Shown one piece after another: positions 16,499 to 24,611 of a stretch of 40,192 nucleotides of DNA (position 1 is its first letter; every line of letters starts with the position of its first letter). Source of the DNA: Parabacteroides sp. (GTDB taxonomy: Bacteria; Bacteroidota; Bacteroidia; Bacteroidales; Tannerellaceae). Location: the NCBI GenBank assembly GCA_017937385.1, contig JAGBDR010000080.1, positions 1 through 40,192 on the forward strand, in the 5' to 3' direction. The position numbers and the translations under genes are program-made. A model generated the notes under the pieces. The model ran no database searches. It was not told the origin of the DNA and was given only the letters and a program-made list of their open reading frames with translations.

Positions 16499-17680
16499 TC
16501 ATGCCACATTGTTGGTAAAGTCTTTCTTCCCGTTGAACATCCTGTAAATGCGGACATAGATGTCGTAGGCCGGTTGGGCGATTTCCAACAGGGGAAGCCA
16601 GGCCGTCAACGGTTTTTGTTGCAGGAGCAGGGCCGACTTCTTATATACGACCGCTTTGGCCGCGAAGCGGAGGAGCAAAAGCGCTGCCGCCCATACCGGG
16701 AGCAACCCGTTGCCGGTAACTCCGAGGGCAAAGGTGGCGATTGTCGCAAGCCCGAAAAACAGATCGCTGGCGGTTCCCGTCCGGTAGAAAAACAGGGAAC
16801 AGCCTTTGTAGAAACGTTGGGTCGCGGCGCGGGAGGCTTTCATTTCTTTCCAGGTGCCGAAGTCTTCTATGGGGTTCATCTCAAGGATGGAATCGGGTGC
16901 GAACTGCACCTGCGTATTGGTGGAATCAGCCACTTCGTTGATGAACAGGTCGTCCGCTCCGGCATGGAGGTTGAGCGATTTGGAGTAGCCCTTGTGGGCG
17001 AAGAACAGTTGCTTGCGGTAGGAAAGGTTCCGGCCGTTTCCCGTGAAAGGATGGCGGGAGAGGGCGGAGGCGATCATTTGCAAGCCATTCGTCAGGTTGT
17101 CGTAGGCAATCAGTTTGTGCCGGAACCCCTTGCTATGCCGATAGGCGCAGAATCCTAAAAGGACCTCCGTTCCGGGCGTGTAGGAACCTGCCATCGTCCG
17201 GACCCATTGGGGGCTGAGCGGATGGCAGTCGGCTTCGGTGAAGAGGATGAGGTCGTGGCGGGCCGCCTTGATTCCCATCGTGAGCGCGAGTTTCTTATGG
17301 CTCAGGTATTGGGTGTCTACCGGCACGTAGGTGTAGTAGAGGTGTTTGTATTCATTTGAAAAGAGCTTCAGGACGTCTTCGCTCTCGGCGTCGGAACCGT
17401 CGTTGACGACGATGACCTCATAATCCGGATAATCCTGGTTCAGCAATGCCGGCAGGTTGTTGCGCAAGTCATCCGGATTGCCGTGTGCATAGACAATGAC
17501 GGAAACCGGTTGCTCTTCCCCGCCGGCCGTGGCGCGGAGCGGGTTCCCGTTTTTTTTCGCGGCGCGGAGCGGGCGGGCATAGATGACTATATAATAAAGT
17601 ATTTGTATGATAAACAACACGCCGGTGATTCCGGCCAGGAGCTGTTCGAGGGGAGAGAATGTCAGTAAATTTTCGCTCAT
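16499..17680 (-). CDS. Membrane-anchored family 2 glycosyltransferase
   Basis: A 393-residue inner-membrane glycosyltransferase. An N-terminal membrane segment (about 13-34) precedes a GT-A domain. VSVIVYAHGNPDDLRNNL and VIVVNDGSDAESEDV bind the nucleotide, LILFTEADCHPLSP carries the acidic metal-binding motif, and AGADDLFINEVA and RAATQRFYKGC resemble the late ED and Q/RxxRW-type catalytic motifs. Two to three C-terminal hydrophobic segments (about 310-370) follow. It likely transfers a sugar to a lipid-linked or cell-surface glycan; donor and acceptor are unknown. It stands alone and has a minus-strand -7 box upstream. Confidence 0.88.
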   Translation of the reverse strand: MSENLLTFSPLEQLLAGITGVLFIIQILYYIVIYARPLRAAKKNGNPLRATAGGEEQPVSVIVYAHGNPDDLRNNLPALLNQDYPDYEVIVVNDGSDAESEDVLKLFSNEYKHLYYTYVPVDTQYLSHKKLALTMGIKAARHDLILFTEADCHPLSPQWVRTMAGSYTPGTEVLLGFCAYRHSKGFRHKLIAYDNLTNGLQMIASALSRHPFTGNGRNLSYRKQLFFAHKGYSKSLNLHAGADDLFINEVADSTNTQVQFAPDSILEMNPIEDFGTWKEMKASRAATQRFYKGCSLFFYRTGTASDLFFGLATIATFALGVTGNGLLPVWAAALLLLRFAAKAVVYKKSALLLQQKPLTAWLPLLEIAQPAYDIYVRIYRMFNGKKDFTNNVA

Positions 17681-17705
17681 CGGTATTCAATTGTCTTTCG
17701 TGGCG

Positions 17706-17713
17706 CAAATGTA
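17706..17713 (-). promoter_or_regulatory. -7 box of the glycosyltransferase gene
   Basis: TACATTTG on the minus strand matches TAnnTTTG, 25 bp upstream of the start at 17680. The -33 box is weak. Confidence 0.45.
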
Positions 17714-17765
17714 CGGATGATTTTTGATTTTGTTGCAGTAAAATGGTGCCCCGTCCGGAGAAAAG

Positions 17766-18084
17766 GCTATCTTTACCCTGTCAAATGGTTGACAGGGCGC
17801 ATGAAAATGCGTCTTATTGTGATAAAATGAATATTTGCCCACCTGTTTGCCTGTTTTATACCCTATAAAATGGTTGAACGACCGGTCTTTTATCTGTTTT
17901 ATACCCTGTAAAATGCATTACAGGGCGGTCTTTAATCCATTTTACAGGGTGCAAAATGCGTTTTTGCCTGCCGTTTCGTCTGTTTTATACCCTGTGGAAA
18001 TTGGATTCTTCTGGATAAACATCCTTTTTATAGGGTGTGTTTTTATTGTTTAAACTTATATCTTTTATTTTATAGGGTATAAAT
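17766..18084. repeat. 43-bp-period palindromic array upstream of the DUF6261 gene (locus D)
   Basis: Units with a TTTTATA or TTTTACA core followed by CCCT or GGGT begin at 17851, 17894, 17937, 17980, 18023 and about 18066, almost exactly 43 bp apart, with a more degenerate unit at 17766. The best units are palindromes of the form TTTTATA-SSS-TATAAAA, where the central three bases are CCC or GGG, so orientation flips between units. Extra ACAGGG half-sites (about 17792 and 17920) sit 16 bp after a CCCTGT. The last palindrome ends one or two bases before the ATG at 18085. There are no unique spacers or cas genes, so this is not CRISPR. It fills the 404-bp gap 17681-18084. Confidence 0.85.
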
Positions 18085-18879
18085 ATGGAAATACAAGATT
18101 TTAATTTACGCCGCTTGCTCAATAATGAGTATTTGGCATTCAGCCGCGAGTTTGAAGCATTAATCGAAAAACTCGGTCCGGCGACATTGGGCGTGGAGGC
18201 GGTTTTCGGACAATTCAAGACCGCGCTCCAGGCCTTCGACGACAGCATCGTGAAAGTGCGGAAAAGCGCTCTTACGGCTCAGATGCGTGAAAGTGACAAA
18301 CTGCGTGACAACTACCACATCGGTATTCTGGAACAGATCCAGACCGCGAAACGGCACTTCGACCCGGAGGTGCGGGCGGCGGGCGAGCGCATGGACCCGT
18401 TGTTGTCTGCCTTCCAGAGCGCCCAGCTGCGCTCGTTTGACGATCAGACGGGAGTCACGAACAACTTCTTGCAGGAGTTGCAGGCGGACAAGTACAAGGC
18501 CGACGTGGAGAAACTGAATCTCGGCGGGTGGATCGCTGCCCTGAAAGAGGCGAACGGACGTTGTGCCACGCTGACGTCAGACCGCACGGGCGAGCGTACC
18601 ACGCAAGTGCAGAACCAGACGACGGCCGTCACCCGCCCGTTGGCCGACAAGGCATACACCGACTTGGTGAAACGCCTCAACGCCCTTTGTCTCATCAACG
18701 GTGATGCGGACTATGCCGACCTGATCCCCTATTGGAACACCCGTATCGACCACTACCGGACGGTCATTTCCCGCCGCCTCGGTGCAGGGAAAGGCGGCAG
18801 CACCGGCTCCGGCGACAACGCTCCCAACCCGCCAACCGGCGGAGGAGGCGGGGAGGAAGAACGCCCCGGCGAATTATAA
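18085..18879 (+). CDS. DUF6261 family protein
   Basis: A 264-residue protein that I recognise as DUF6261, a family known mainly from Bacteroides and Parabacteroides. It has no signal peptide and no hydrophobic segment. Residues about 1-235 are rich in amphipathic helices (for example NNEYLAFSREFEALIEKLG and YADLIPYWNTRIDHYRTVIS). Residues about 236-264 are a Gly/Pro/Glu low-complexity tail with a run of five Gly. No catalytic motif is visible. It is transcribed away from a 43-bp-period palindrome array whose last copy touches the start codon, and it ends at a strong bidirectional terminator, so gene and array form a self-contained cassette. Function is unknown; binding to its own array is a hypothesis. 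Confidence 0.85.
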   Translation: MEIQDFNLRRLLNNEYLAFSREFEALIEKLGPATLGVEAVFGQFKTALQAFDDSIVKVRKSALTAQMRESDKLRDNYHIGILEQIQTAKRHFDPEVRAAGERMDPLLSAFQSAQLRSFDDQTGVTNNFLQELQADKYKADVEKLNLGGWIAALKEANGRCATLTSDRTGERTTQVQNQTTAVTRPLADKAYTDLVKRLNALCLINGDADYADLIPYWNTRIDHYRTVISRRLGAGKGGSTGSGDNAPNPPTGGGGGEEERPGEL

Positions 18880-18885
18880 AAAACG

Positions 18886-18918
18886 AAAAAGCGGAGAGGG
18901 CAGGTCTCCGCTTTTTTT
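18886..18918. terminator. Bidirectional terminator between DUF6261 and lysA
   Basis: An 11-bp perfect stem (AAAAAGCGGAG / CTCCGCTTTTT) with a 9-nt loop is flanked by A and T runs, so it can terminate both the DUF6261 gene (plus) and lysA (minus). Just upstream for lysA, 18931-18952, lies a second hairpin with one G-T pair. Confidence 0.88.
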
Positions 18919-18930
18919 ATGGTGTGGAAG

Positions 18931-18952
18931 GAGGCGTAGCACGCTACGTCTC
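18931..18952 (-). terminator. Hairpin directly after the lysA stop
   Basis: GAGACGTAGC / GCTACGCCTC pair with a 2-nt loop and one wobble, immediately 3' of the lysA stop. It lacks its own T run and probably works with the next hairpin at 18886-18918 or stabilises the 3' end. Confidence 0.5.
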
Positions 18953-20113
18953 TTACAACGTATCCGAATAATAAGCCGTCGGCAGCTTCCGGCAGTTATA
19001 TTGCGAGGCCATCACTTCGCCGTATGCGCCGGCGGAGCGGAGGGCGATCAGGTCGCCGCGGTGGGCGCGGTTCAGTTCGACCTCTTTGCCGAACACGTCG
19101 GACGATTCGCAGATCGGGCCGACAACGTCATACACGTCGACCGCTTCGTCGCTGGTGATGTTCTCCATGCGGTGATAGGCGTCGTACATGGCGGGGCGGA
19201 TCAGTTCGGTGAAGCCGGCGTCCAGGATGCAGAATTTCTTCGTCTCTCCCTCTTTCACATACAACACTTTTGAAATCAGCGAACCGCATTGCGCGACGAT
19301 GGAACGTCCCGGCTCGAAGTGCACCTGTTGGCCCGGGCGGAGCTGCAACAGCTTGTTGAATACGGCGAAATAGTTGTCGAACGCCGGAATGGGCAGATGG
19401 TTCGGGTGGTAATAGTCGATACCGAGGCCACCGCCGAAGTTCAGGTTCTCCACTTTGATACCACGCGCTTCCAGTTCTTCCTGGATTTCATTGACCCGGA
19501 TGGCCAAGGCGCGGAAAGCCGCCATGTCGGTAATCTGCGAACCGATGTGGCAGTGGATGCCGATCAGCTTGACGTGCTCCAGACGGCTGGCCTGGTCTAA
19601 CACCTGTCCGAGTTGGCTCAGGTTGATACCGAACTTGTTTTCCTTCATGCCGGTCGTGATCTTGGCATGCGTATGCGCGTCAACTTCCGGATTGATGCGG
19701 AGGGCGATCGAAGCCACTTTGTTCTTGGCGGCAGCCAGCTCATTCAGGATTTCCAGTTCGGCGGCCGATTCGACGTTGAAACAGAAGATGTCGTTGTCCA
19801 GCCCCAAATTGATTTCCCAGTCCGCTTTGCCGACACCGGCGTACACGATTTTACCGGCCGGGAAACCGGCATCGAGTGCCGCCTGTATTTCACCGCCACT
19901 CACGCAGTCGGCTCCCAAGCCATACTCGGCGATGATCGACAAGATTCGGGGATTGGCATTCGCTTTGATGGCATAGTGGACGTGATAGCCATACTTGCCC
20001 GCTTCCGTTTTCACCGTGTTGAGTGTCTCTTTCAACAGCTTTATGTCGTAAAAATAGAACGGAGTCGCCAGTGATTTGAACTTTTCTGTAGAAAATGTGC
20101 CTTTTAGTATCAT
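18953..20113 (-). CDS. lysA: Diaminopimelate decarboxylase
   Basis: A 386-residue PLP enzyme (fold type III) converting meso-diaminopimelate to L-lysine, the last step of lysine biosynthesis, in the cytoplasm. HYAIKANANPRIL carries the PLP lysine, LNFGGGLGIDYY is the glycine-rich phosphate-binding loop, FEPGRSIVAQCG and GPICESSDVFGK (with the active-site cysteine of the dimer partner) follow. Length is slightly short for the family but complete. It follows lysC on the same strand with a 179-bp spacer containing a strong terminator and a possible antisense RNA. No consensus promoter is visible for lysA itself. Confidence 0.95.
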   Translation of the reverse strand: MILKGTFSTEKFKSLATPFYFYDIKLLKETLNTVKTEAGKYGYHVHYAIKANANPRILSIIAEYGLGADCVSGGEIQAALDAGFPAGKIVYAGVGKADWEINLGLDNDIFCFNVESAAELEILNELAAAKNKVASIALRINPEVDAHTHAKITTGMKENKFGINLSQLGQVLDQASRLEHVKLIGIHCHIGSQITDMAAFRALAIRVNEIQEELEARGIKVENLNFGGGLGIDYYHPNHLPIPAFDNYFAVFNKLLQLRPGQQVHFEPGRSIVAQCGSLISKVLYVKEGETKKFCILDAGFTELIRPAMYDAYHRMENITSDEAVDVYDVVGPICESSDVFGKEVELNRAHRGDLIALRSAGAYGEVMASQYNCRKLPTAYYSDTL

Positions 20114-20128
20114 TTTTTTTTGATTTTC

Positions 20129-20159
20129 TTTGGTGATTAAAAAAGTATGCCTATATTTG
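20129..20159 (+). promoter_or_regulatory. Consensus promoter antisense to the lysC-lysA spacer
   Basis: TTTG (20129-20132), 19 bp, then TATATTTG (20152-20159) is a full match to the Bacteroidetes consensus, reading opposite to lysA and lysC. Confidence 0.6.
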
Positions 20160-20165
20160 CATCAT

Positions 20166-20236
20166 AAATTTTTTCATAGTTAAGGTTTTGGTATGGGAAG
20201 GGTCATCTGTGAAGATCGCCCTTCCTCTTTTTTTGT
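20166..20236 (+). ncRNA. Candidate small RNA of about 70 nt antisense to the lysC-lysA spacer
   Basis: A consensus promoter (20129-20159) is followed within about 70 nt by a hairpin (GGAAGGG at about 20195 pairing with CCCTTCC ending near 20225, with an inner ATCT/AGAT helix) and a run of seven T. No reading frame of note lies between. The product would be complementary to the leader of lysA. It is predicted from promoter plus terminator only. Confidence 0.45.
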
Positions 20237-20242
20237 CCGTAT

Positions 20243-20292
20243 GAAAAAAGGAAAGTATGTCGATTGGTTTCGTGACATACTTTCCTTTTTTC
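20243..20292. terminator. lysC terminator, 19-bp perfect stem
   Basis: Bases 20243-20261 and 20274-20292 are exact reverse complements around a 12-nt loop, with A and T runs at the base. The hairpin begins one base after the lysC stop codon. It can act in both directions and would strongly reduce read-through from lysC to lysA. Confidence 0.88.
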
Positions 20293-21612
20293 TTATGCTT
20301 TCTTGTTGAACAAGTGATCGCTTAACGCTTGCAGCGCTCTTGTCTTGTCGGCTGCTTTGATAAGGAGCGAGACGTTGTAGTTGCTGCCTCCGTATGAGAT
20401 CATTCGTACCGGAACATCTTTCAACGCCTGGACGATGCGGGCTTCGAAACCGACATTGTCCCATTCCAGGTCACCTACTACGCAAACGATGACCATGTCT
20501 TCGTCTACCGTGACCGTCCCATACTTTTTCAGGTCGTCCACGATCTCTTCCAGATGCTTGCGGTTGTCGATCGTAACGGAAACGCCCACTTCGGAAGTCG
20601 TGACCATGTCGATAGGCGTCTGGTAGTTTTCGAATATTTCGAACACTTTGCGCAGGAAGCCGGTCGCCAACAGCATACGGCCGCTCTTGATCTTGATGGA
20701 AGTGATGTTGTCTTTTGCGGCGACGGCCTTTATGTATCCTTTTTCCATCTGGTTGGAGATCATCGTGCCCGGAGCTTCCGGCTGCATCGTGTTCAGCAGG
20801 CGGACCGGAATATTGTTCAGCTTGGCCGGCAGGATGCAGGTCGGATGGAGGATCTTGGCTCCGAAGTAAGCCAGTTCAGCCGCTTCTTCGAAGTGCAGGT
20901 GGCGGACCGGTGAAGTCTTTTCGACCACGCGCGGGTCGTTGTTGTGCATACCGTCGATGTCTGTCCATATCTGGATTTCTTCCGCACCGATAGCCGCCCC
21001 GATCAGCGAGGCGCTGTAGTCGCTTCCGCCCCGTTGCAGGTTGTCGATCTCGCCGTAAGCGTTGCGGCAGATGTAACCTTGTGTGATGAAGAGGTCCGCA
21101 TCTTTATGCTCGTCCAATAGTTTGAGGAGTTTTTCCTTGATATACACGGGGTCCGGTTCTGCGTTTTTGTCGGTGCGCATATAATCCAGTGCCGGAATCA
21201 GGACGGAGTTGACACCGCATTCGTTCAGGTAGAGGTTCATCATGCCCGTGGAGATCAGTTCGCCCTGTGCCAGGACAACCTTTTCTTCAAACAAGGTGAA
21301 CAGATCTTTCGTGAACGTGCGGATATGGTCGAAATGATGTTTTATCAGTTCTTTGGCTTTCTGTTTATATGCGTCGGTGCTGTATAGCTCTTCAATGTGG
21401 CCGTCATATTTCTGGGCCAGTTTATTGATGACTTCGTTTGCGCCGTCAGGGTTTTTCTTGTACAAGTAATCCGAGATTTCAACCAAAGAGTTGGTTGTTC
21501 CGGACATGGCAGACAAGACTACAATGTTACGTTCTCCCGTAATCAGTTTTGCTACATCTTTCATTCTCTGTGCAGATCCCACAGATGTACCGCCAAACTT
21601 TAAAACTTTCAT
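20293..21612 (-). CDS. lysC: Aspartate kinase, monofunctional
   Basis: A 439-residue aspartokinase catalysing ATP-dependent phosphorylation of aspartate, the entry step to lysine, diaminopimelate, threonine and methionine. The N-terminus KFGGTSVGSAQRM is the kinase signature, GGSDYSASLIGAAI and IWTDIDGMHNNDPR are family motifs, and residues about 300-439 form two ACT regulatory domains (ATGFLRKVFEIFENYQ; ISYGGSNYNVSLLIK). There is no homoserine dehydrogenase fusion. It has its own -7 box overlapping the end of ftsE. Feedback control by lysine is usual for this class but the effector is not certain here. Confidence 0.95.
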   Translation of the reverse strand: MKVLKFGGTSVGSAQRMKDVAKLITGERNIVVLSAMSGTTNSLVEISDYLYKKNPDGANEVINKLAQKYDGHIEELYSTDAYKQKAKELIKHHFDHIRTFTKDLFTLFEEKVVLAQGELISTGMMNLYLNECGVNSVLIPALDYMRTDKNAEPDPVYIKEKLLKLLDEHKDADLFITQGYICRNAYGEIDNLQRGGSDYSASLIGAAIGAEEIQIWTDIDGMHNNDPRVVEKTSPVRHLHFEEAAELAYFGAKILHPTCILPAKLNNIPVRLLNTMQPEAPGTMISNQMEKGYIKAVAAKDNITSIKIKSGRMLLATGFLRKVFEIFENYQTPIDMVTTSEVGVSVTIDNRKHLEEIVDDLKKYGTVTVDEDMVIVCVVGDLEWDNVGFEARIVQALKDVPVRMISYGGSNYNVSLLIKAADKTRALQALSDHLFNKKA

Positions 21613-21659
21613 TTTCTTTTCCTATATTAATTTGTTATTCTTTGCTTTAAAAGCGTGTG

Positions 21660-21667
21660 CAAAGGTA
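21660..21667 (-). promoter_or_regulatory. -7 box of lysC
   Basis: TACCTTTG on the minus strand is a perfect -7 box, 48 bp upstream of lysC and just beyond the ftsE stop at 21677, giving lysC a promoter independent of the his operon. Confidence 0.5.
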
Positions 21668-21676
21668 TATAAAAAA

Positions 21677-22354
21677 TTATTTTCCAACATCACTTAGGCA
21701 GGCATTCTCGCATTTCACTATACGCGCGGGATAATTGTGTACCAGCGTGTAGTTGTGGGTTGTCATAACGACAGCCGTCCCTTTGCTGCAAATCTCGTGC
21801 AGCAATTGTACGATTTGCCCGCTTGTTTCCGGGTCCAGGTTTCCGGTCGGTTCGTCTGCGAGGATCAAGGCCGGGTCGTTCAGCAGGGCGCGGGCGATCA
21901 CGATGCGTTGCTGTTCGCCGCCCGAAAGCTCGTGCGGCATCTTGTAGCCTTTATCCTGCATCCCGACTTGTAACAGCACGTTGTCGATGCGTTCGTTTAT
22001 CTCGCTTTTCTTTTTCCATCCGGTCGCTTTCAGGACGAATTCGAGATTTTTGTGCACCGAGCGATCGGTCAGAAGCTGGAAGTCCTGAAAGACGATCCCC
22101 AATTTCCTGCGCAGGTAGGGGATGTCTTTCCGTTTCATCTTGCAGAGGTTATAGTCCAGCAGCCAGGCTTCTCCCTGATGGATGGGAATTTCGCAGTACA
22201 AGGATTTCAACAGGCTGCTCTTGCCGGAACCGACTTTTCCGATCACATACACGAATTCCCCGTTGTGGAGCGTAAGGGAGGCTTCGTGAAGAATCACGTT
22301 CTCTTCCCGGCAGATATCCACTTTATCCAGTTTGAGCAGGGTTGTTTCTTCCAT
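21677..22354 (-). CDS. ftsE: FtsE-like ABC transporter ATP-binding protein
   Basis: A 225-residue ATPase. Walker A is [12 protein letters not shown], the signature is [17 protein letters not shown], Walker B is [13 protein letters not shown], and a switch histidine lies in MTTHNY. Size and sequence fit FtsE, the cytosolic partner of FtsX in divisome and cell-wall hydrolase control. FtsX is not in this window, so the partner must lie elsewhere. The gene is 5 bp from the end of hisIE, an unexpected partner, and is likely co-transcribed with the his genes. Confidence 0.85.
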   Translation of the reverse strand: MEETTLLKLDKVDICREENVILHEASLTLHNGEFVYVIGKVGSGKSSLLKSLYCEIPIHQGEAWLLDYNLCKMKRKDIPYLRRKLGIVFQDFQLLTDRSVHKNLEFVLKATGWKKKSEINERIDNVLLQVGMQDKGYKMPHELSGGEQQRIVIARALLNDPALILADEPTGNLDPETSGQIVQLLHEICSKGTAVVMTTHNYTLVHNYPARIVKCENACLSDVGK

Positions 22355-22359
22355 TGCGA

Positions 22360-22956
22360 TTATCCTTTATGTCTGCTTTTCAATTCGCGGGCGAGGTCTT
22401 CGATGCGGAGTCCTTTGCTTGTCAACAGCACGATCAGGTGGTAGATCATGTCGGCTGCTTCGTAAACGAGCCGGTCGTCAGTCCCGTTAGTGGCTTCAAT
22501 GACCGTTTCGACCGCTTCTTCGCCTACCTTCTGTGCCATACGGTTGATACCTTTCTGGAACAGGGTAGTGGTGTAGGAACCTTCCGGCATTTCCTGGCGG
22601 CGCTGTTCGATGAAGTTCTGCAGATATTTGAGGAACATGATGTCTTCCACATTCTTTTCACCGAAACAGGTGTCGGCTCCTGTATGGCACACGGGACCGG
22701 CGGGAATCGCCTTGATCAACAGCGTGTCGTTGTCGCAATCGGCAGCGATGGAAACTACCTGCAGGGTGTTTCCGCTGGTCTCGCCTTTCATCCAGATACG
22801 GTTTTTCGTACGGCTGAAAAAGGTGACCTTGCCGGTCGCTTTTGTCTCTTCGTAAGCTTCTTCGTTCATAAAGCCCAGCATCAATACTTTGCTTGTGTTG
22901 TCATCCTGGACGATGGCGGGAATCAGGCCGCCCATTTTTTCAAAATCTAATTTCAT
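22360..22956 (-). CDS. hisIE: Bifunctional phosphoribosyl-AMP cyclohydrolase / phosphoribosyl-ATP pyrophosphatase
   Basis: A 198-residue fusion catalysing steps 2 and 3 of histidine synthesis. The N-terminal HisI domain (about 1-105) has TFFSRTKNRIWMKGETSGN, DCDNDTLLIK and CHTGADTC, with the metal-binding Asp and Cys residues. The C-terminal HisE domain (about 110-198) has the MazG-like helix EVGEEAVETVIEA. It is separated from hisF by 155 bp holding phased repeats, whereas other junctions in this operon are a few bases long. Confidence 0.95.
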   Translation of the reverse strand: MKLDFEKMGGLIPAIVQDDNTSKVLMLGFMNEEAYEETKATGKVTFFSRTKNRIWMKGETSGNTLQVVSIAADCDNDTLLIKAIPAGPVCHTGADTCFGEKNVEDIMFLKYLQNFIEQRRQEMPEGSYTTTLFQKGINRMAQKVGEEAVETVIEATNGTDDRLVYEAADMIYHLIVLLTSKGLRIEDLARELKSRHKG

Positions 22957-23028
22957 TTTATTATCTGACTATTATATTGTTCTTGATTCATTCGTATGCG
23001 GCTTCCGACCTTTTGGCATCCGTCTCCG

Positions 23029-23103
23029 GTTCCATCGGCATGGAACAAAGGTTTCATGAGCATGGAACATAAATTTCATGGGCATGGAACTGCCACTGCC
23101 TGC
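23029..23103. repeat. Three direct repeats with 22-bp period inside the his operon (locus C)
   Basis: GCATGGAAC occurs at 23038, 23060 and 23082, exactly 22 bp apart. The first two units also share TTTCATG. An inverted GTTCCAT at 23029-23035 precedes the first copy, giving the same one-inverted-plus-three-direct layout as locus B. The array sits in the 155-bp hisF-hisIE spacer and would be transcribed. Confidence 0.75.
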
Positions 23104-23111
23104 CGAGGCTG

Positions 23112-23867
23112 TCAGAGGCGGACGTTGATCCCTTCTTCGTGGAGATACTGTTTCAAGGCGCCTATGCCGATTTCTCCGAAGTGGAACACGCTTGCTGCCA
23201 ATGCCGCGTCGGCTTTTCCACGGGCGAAAGCGTCGCGGAAGTGCTCCATTTTCCCGGCGCCGCCCGAAGCGATGACCGGGATATGCAGCATGTCGGCCAG
23301 CGTAGCCAATGCGTCGTTGGCGTAGCCGTCTTTCACGCCGTCGTGTGTCATGCTGGTAAACAAGATTTCCCCGGCTCCCCAGCTTTCTGCCTCTGCCGCC
23401 CACTGGAAGAGCTGTTTTTTCGTCGGGACACGTCCGCCGTTCAGGTAGCATCTCCAGCCGTCCGCTTCGAAATGGGCATCGATGGCGACCACACATACCT
23501 GGCTGCCGAAATGCTTGGCAATCTCTTCGATCAGCCCCGGATTGCGCAGGGCAGCTGAGTTAATGGAAACCTTATCGGCTCCGGCGCTCAACAGGCGGTC
23601 CACATCGTTCAGCTCGTTGATACCGCCGCCGACCGTGAAAGGAATACTGATATGGGCCGCGACTTTCTTGACCAGTTCCGTAAAGGTCTTGCGTCCTTCG
23701 TGCGAAGCGGTTATATCCAGATAGACCAGTTCGTCCGCTCCCGCCCGGCTGTATTGTGCGCCCAGTTCGACCGGGTCGCCGGCATCGCGGAAGTTTACGA
23801 AATTGATTCCCTTGACGGTTTTTCCATCCTTTATATCCAAACAGGGTATTATTCTCTTGGCAAGCAT
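23112..23867 (-). CDS. hisF: Imidazole glycerol phosphate synthase cyclase subunit
   Basis: A 251-residue TIM-barrel cyclase that uses ammonia delivered by HisH to convert PRFAR to imidazole glycerol phosphate and AICAR. The catalytic acids are visible in [14 protein letters not shown] (Asp11 type) and [12 protein letters not shown] (Asp130 type), with phosphate-binding glycine motifs TVGGGIN and IASGGAGK. It is 18 bp downstream of hisA. Its partner HisH is encoded two genes upstream in the same operon. Confidence 0.96.
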   Translation of the reverse strand: MLAKRIIPCLDIKDGKTVKGINFVNFRDAGDPVELGAQYSRAGADELVYLDITASHEGRKTFTELVKKVAAHISIPFTVGGGINELNDVDRLLSAGADKVSINSAALRNPGLIEEIAKHFGSQVCVVAIDAHFEADGWRCYLNGGRVPTKKQLFQWAAEAESWGAGEILFTSMTHDGVKDGYANDALATLADMLHIPVIASGGAGKMEHFRDAFARGKADAALAASVFHFGEIGIGALKQYLHEEGINVRL

Positions 23868-23885
23868 ATCTAATCGTTGTTTTTA

Positions 23886-24605
23886 TCAGGTGAAGCGGAT
23901 CAGGTCTTTCAGCTGTATCTTCCCTTCGTAAATCGCTTTACCGAAGATGACAGCCGGAATACCCGCTTCAGCCAGTTTTTCAATATCTTGTATGGAACTG
24001 ACGCCTCCGCTGGCGATCAGGTAAAGCAGAGGAATTTGTTCCTGTATCTCCTTGTATAATCCGATGGCAGGCCCTTGCAGCATACCGTCGCGGCTGATGT
24101 CCGTGCAGATCGTCTTCGTGATCCCTTTGTCGTGGTAATCCCGGATGAAAGGGATCAGCTCTTGGTCTGTCGTCTCTTCCCATCCGCTTATCGCGATCTT
24201 CTTGTCTTTGGCATCTGCGCCGAGGATGATTTTTCCCGGGCCGAACCGGGTGATCCAGGAGGTGAATGTTTCCGGGTCCTTGACGGCGATACTTCCGCCT
24301 GTCACCATCTGTGCGCCGCTTTCAAACGCAATTTCCAGATCTCCTTCCTGTTTCAGTCCGCCACCGAAATCGATCACCAGTGACGTGCGTGTCGCTATCC
24401 GTTCCAATGTGCGGTAGTTGATGATCCGTCCTTGCCGTGCCCCGTCGAGGTCGACTACGTGCAGGCGTCGGATGCCGTGATCTTCAAACATCTTGGCGAC
24501 TTCCAACGGGTCTTCGTTATACACCTTCTTGGTGTCGTAGTCGCCTTGGGTAAGACGCACGCATTTCCCGTCGATCATATCTATTGCCGGAATCAACTCT
24601 ATCAT
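23886..24605 (-). CDS. hisA: ProFAR isomerase
   Basis: A 239-residue TIM barrel, paralogous to HisF, that isomerises ProFAR to PRFAR. The catalytic Asp pair lies in [14 protein letters not shown] and [15 protein letters not shown], and the phosphate motifs are DFGGGLK and IASGGVSS. It lies 6 bp after hisH and 18 bp before hisF, so it is part of the hisH-hisA-hisF-hisIE operon. Confidence 0.96.
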   Translation of the reverse strand: MIELIPAIDMIDGKCVRLTQGDYDTKKVYNEDPLEVAKMFEDHGIRRLHVVDLDGARQGRIINYRTLERIATRTSLVIDFGGGLKQEGDLEIAFESGAQMVTGGSIAVKDPETFTSWITRFGPGKIILGADAKDKKIAISGWEETTDQELIPFIRDYHDKGITKTICTDISRDGMLQGPAIGLYKEIQEQIPLLYLIASGGVSSIQDIEKLAEAGIPAVIFGKAIYEGKIQLKDLIRFT

Positions 24606-24611
24606 ATCACC

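Noticed and set aside
17766-18084. CRISPR-like array
   Set aside because: The units are palindromic cores with degenerate rather than unique spacers, the direct repeats are short and imperfect, and no cas genes are nearby.
21613-21676. Lysine riboswitch upstream of lysC
   Set aside because: Only 64 bp separate lysC from ftsE, far less than the roughly 170-nt lysine aptamer, and no matching structure is seen.
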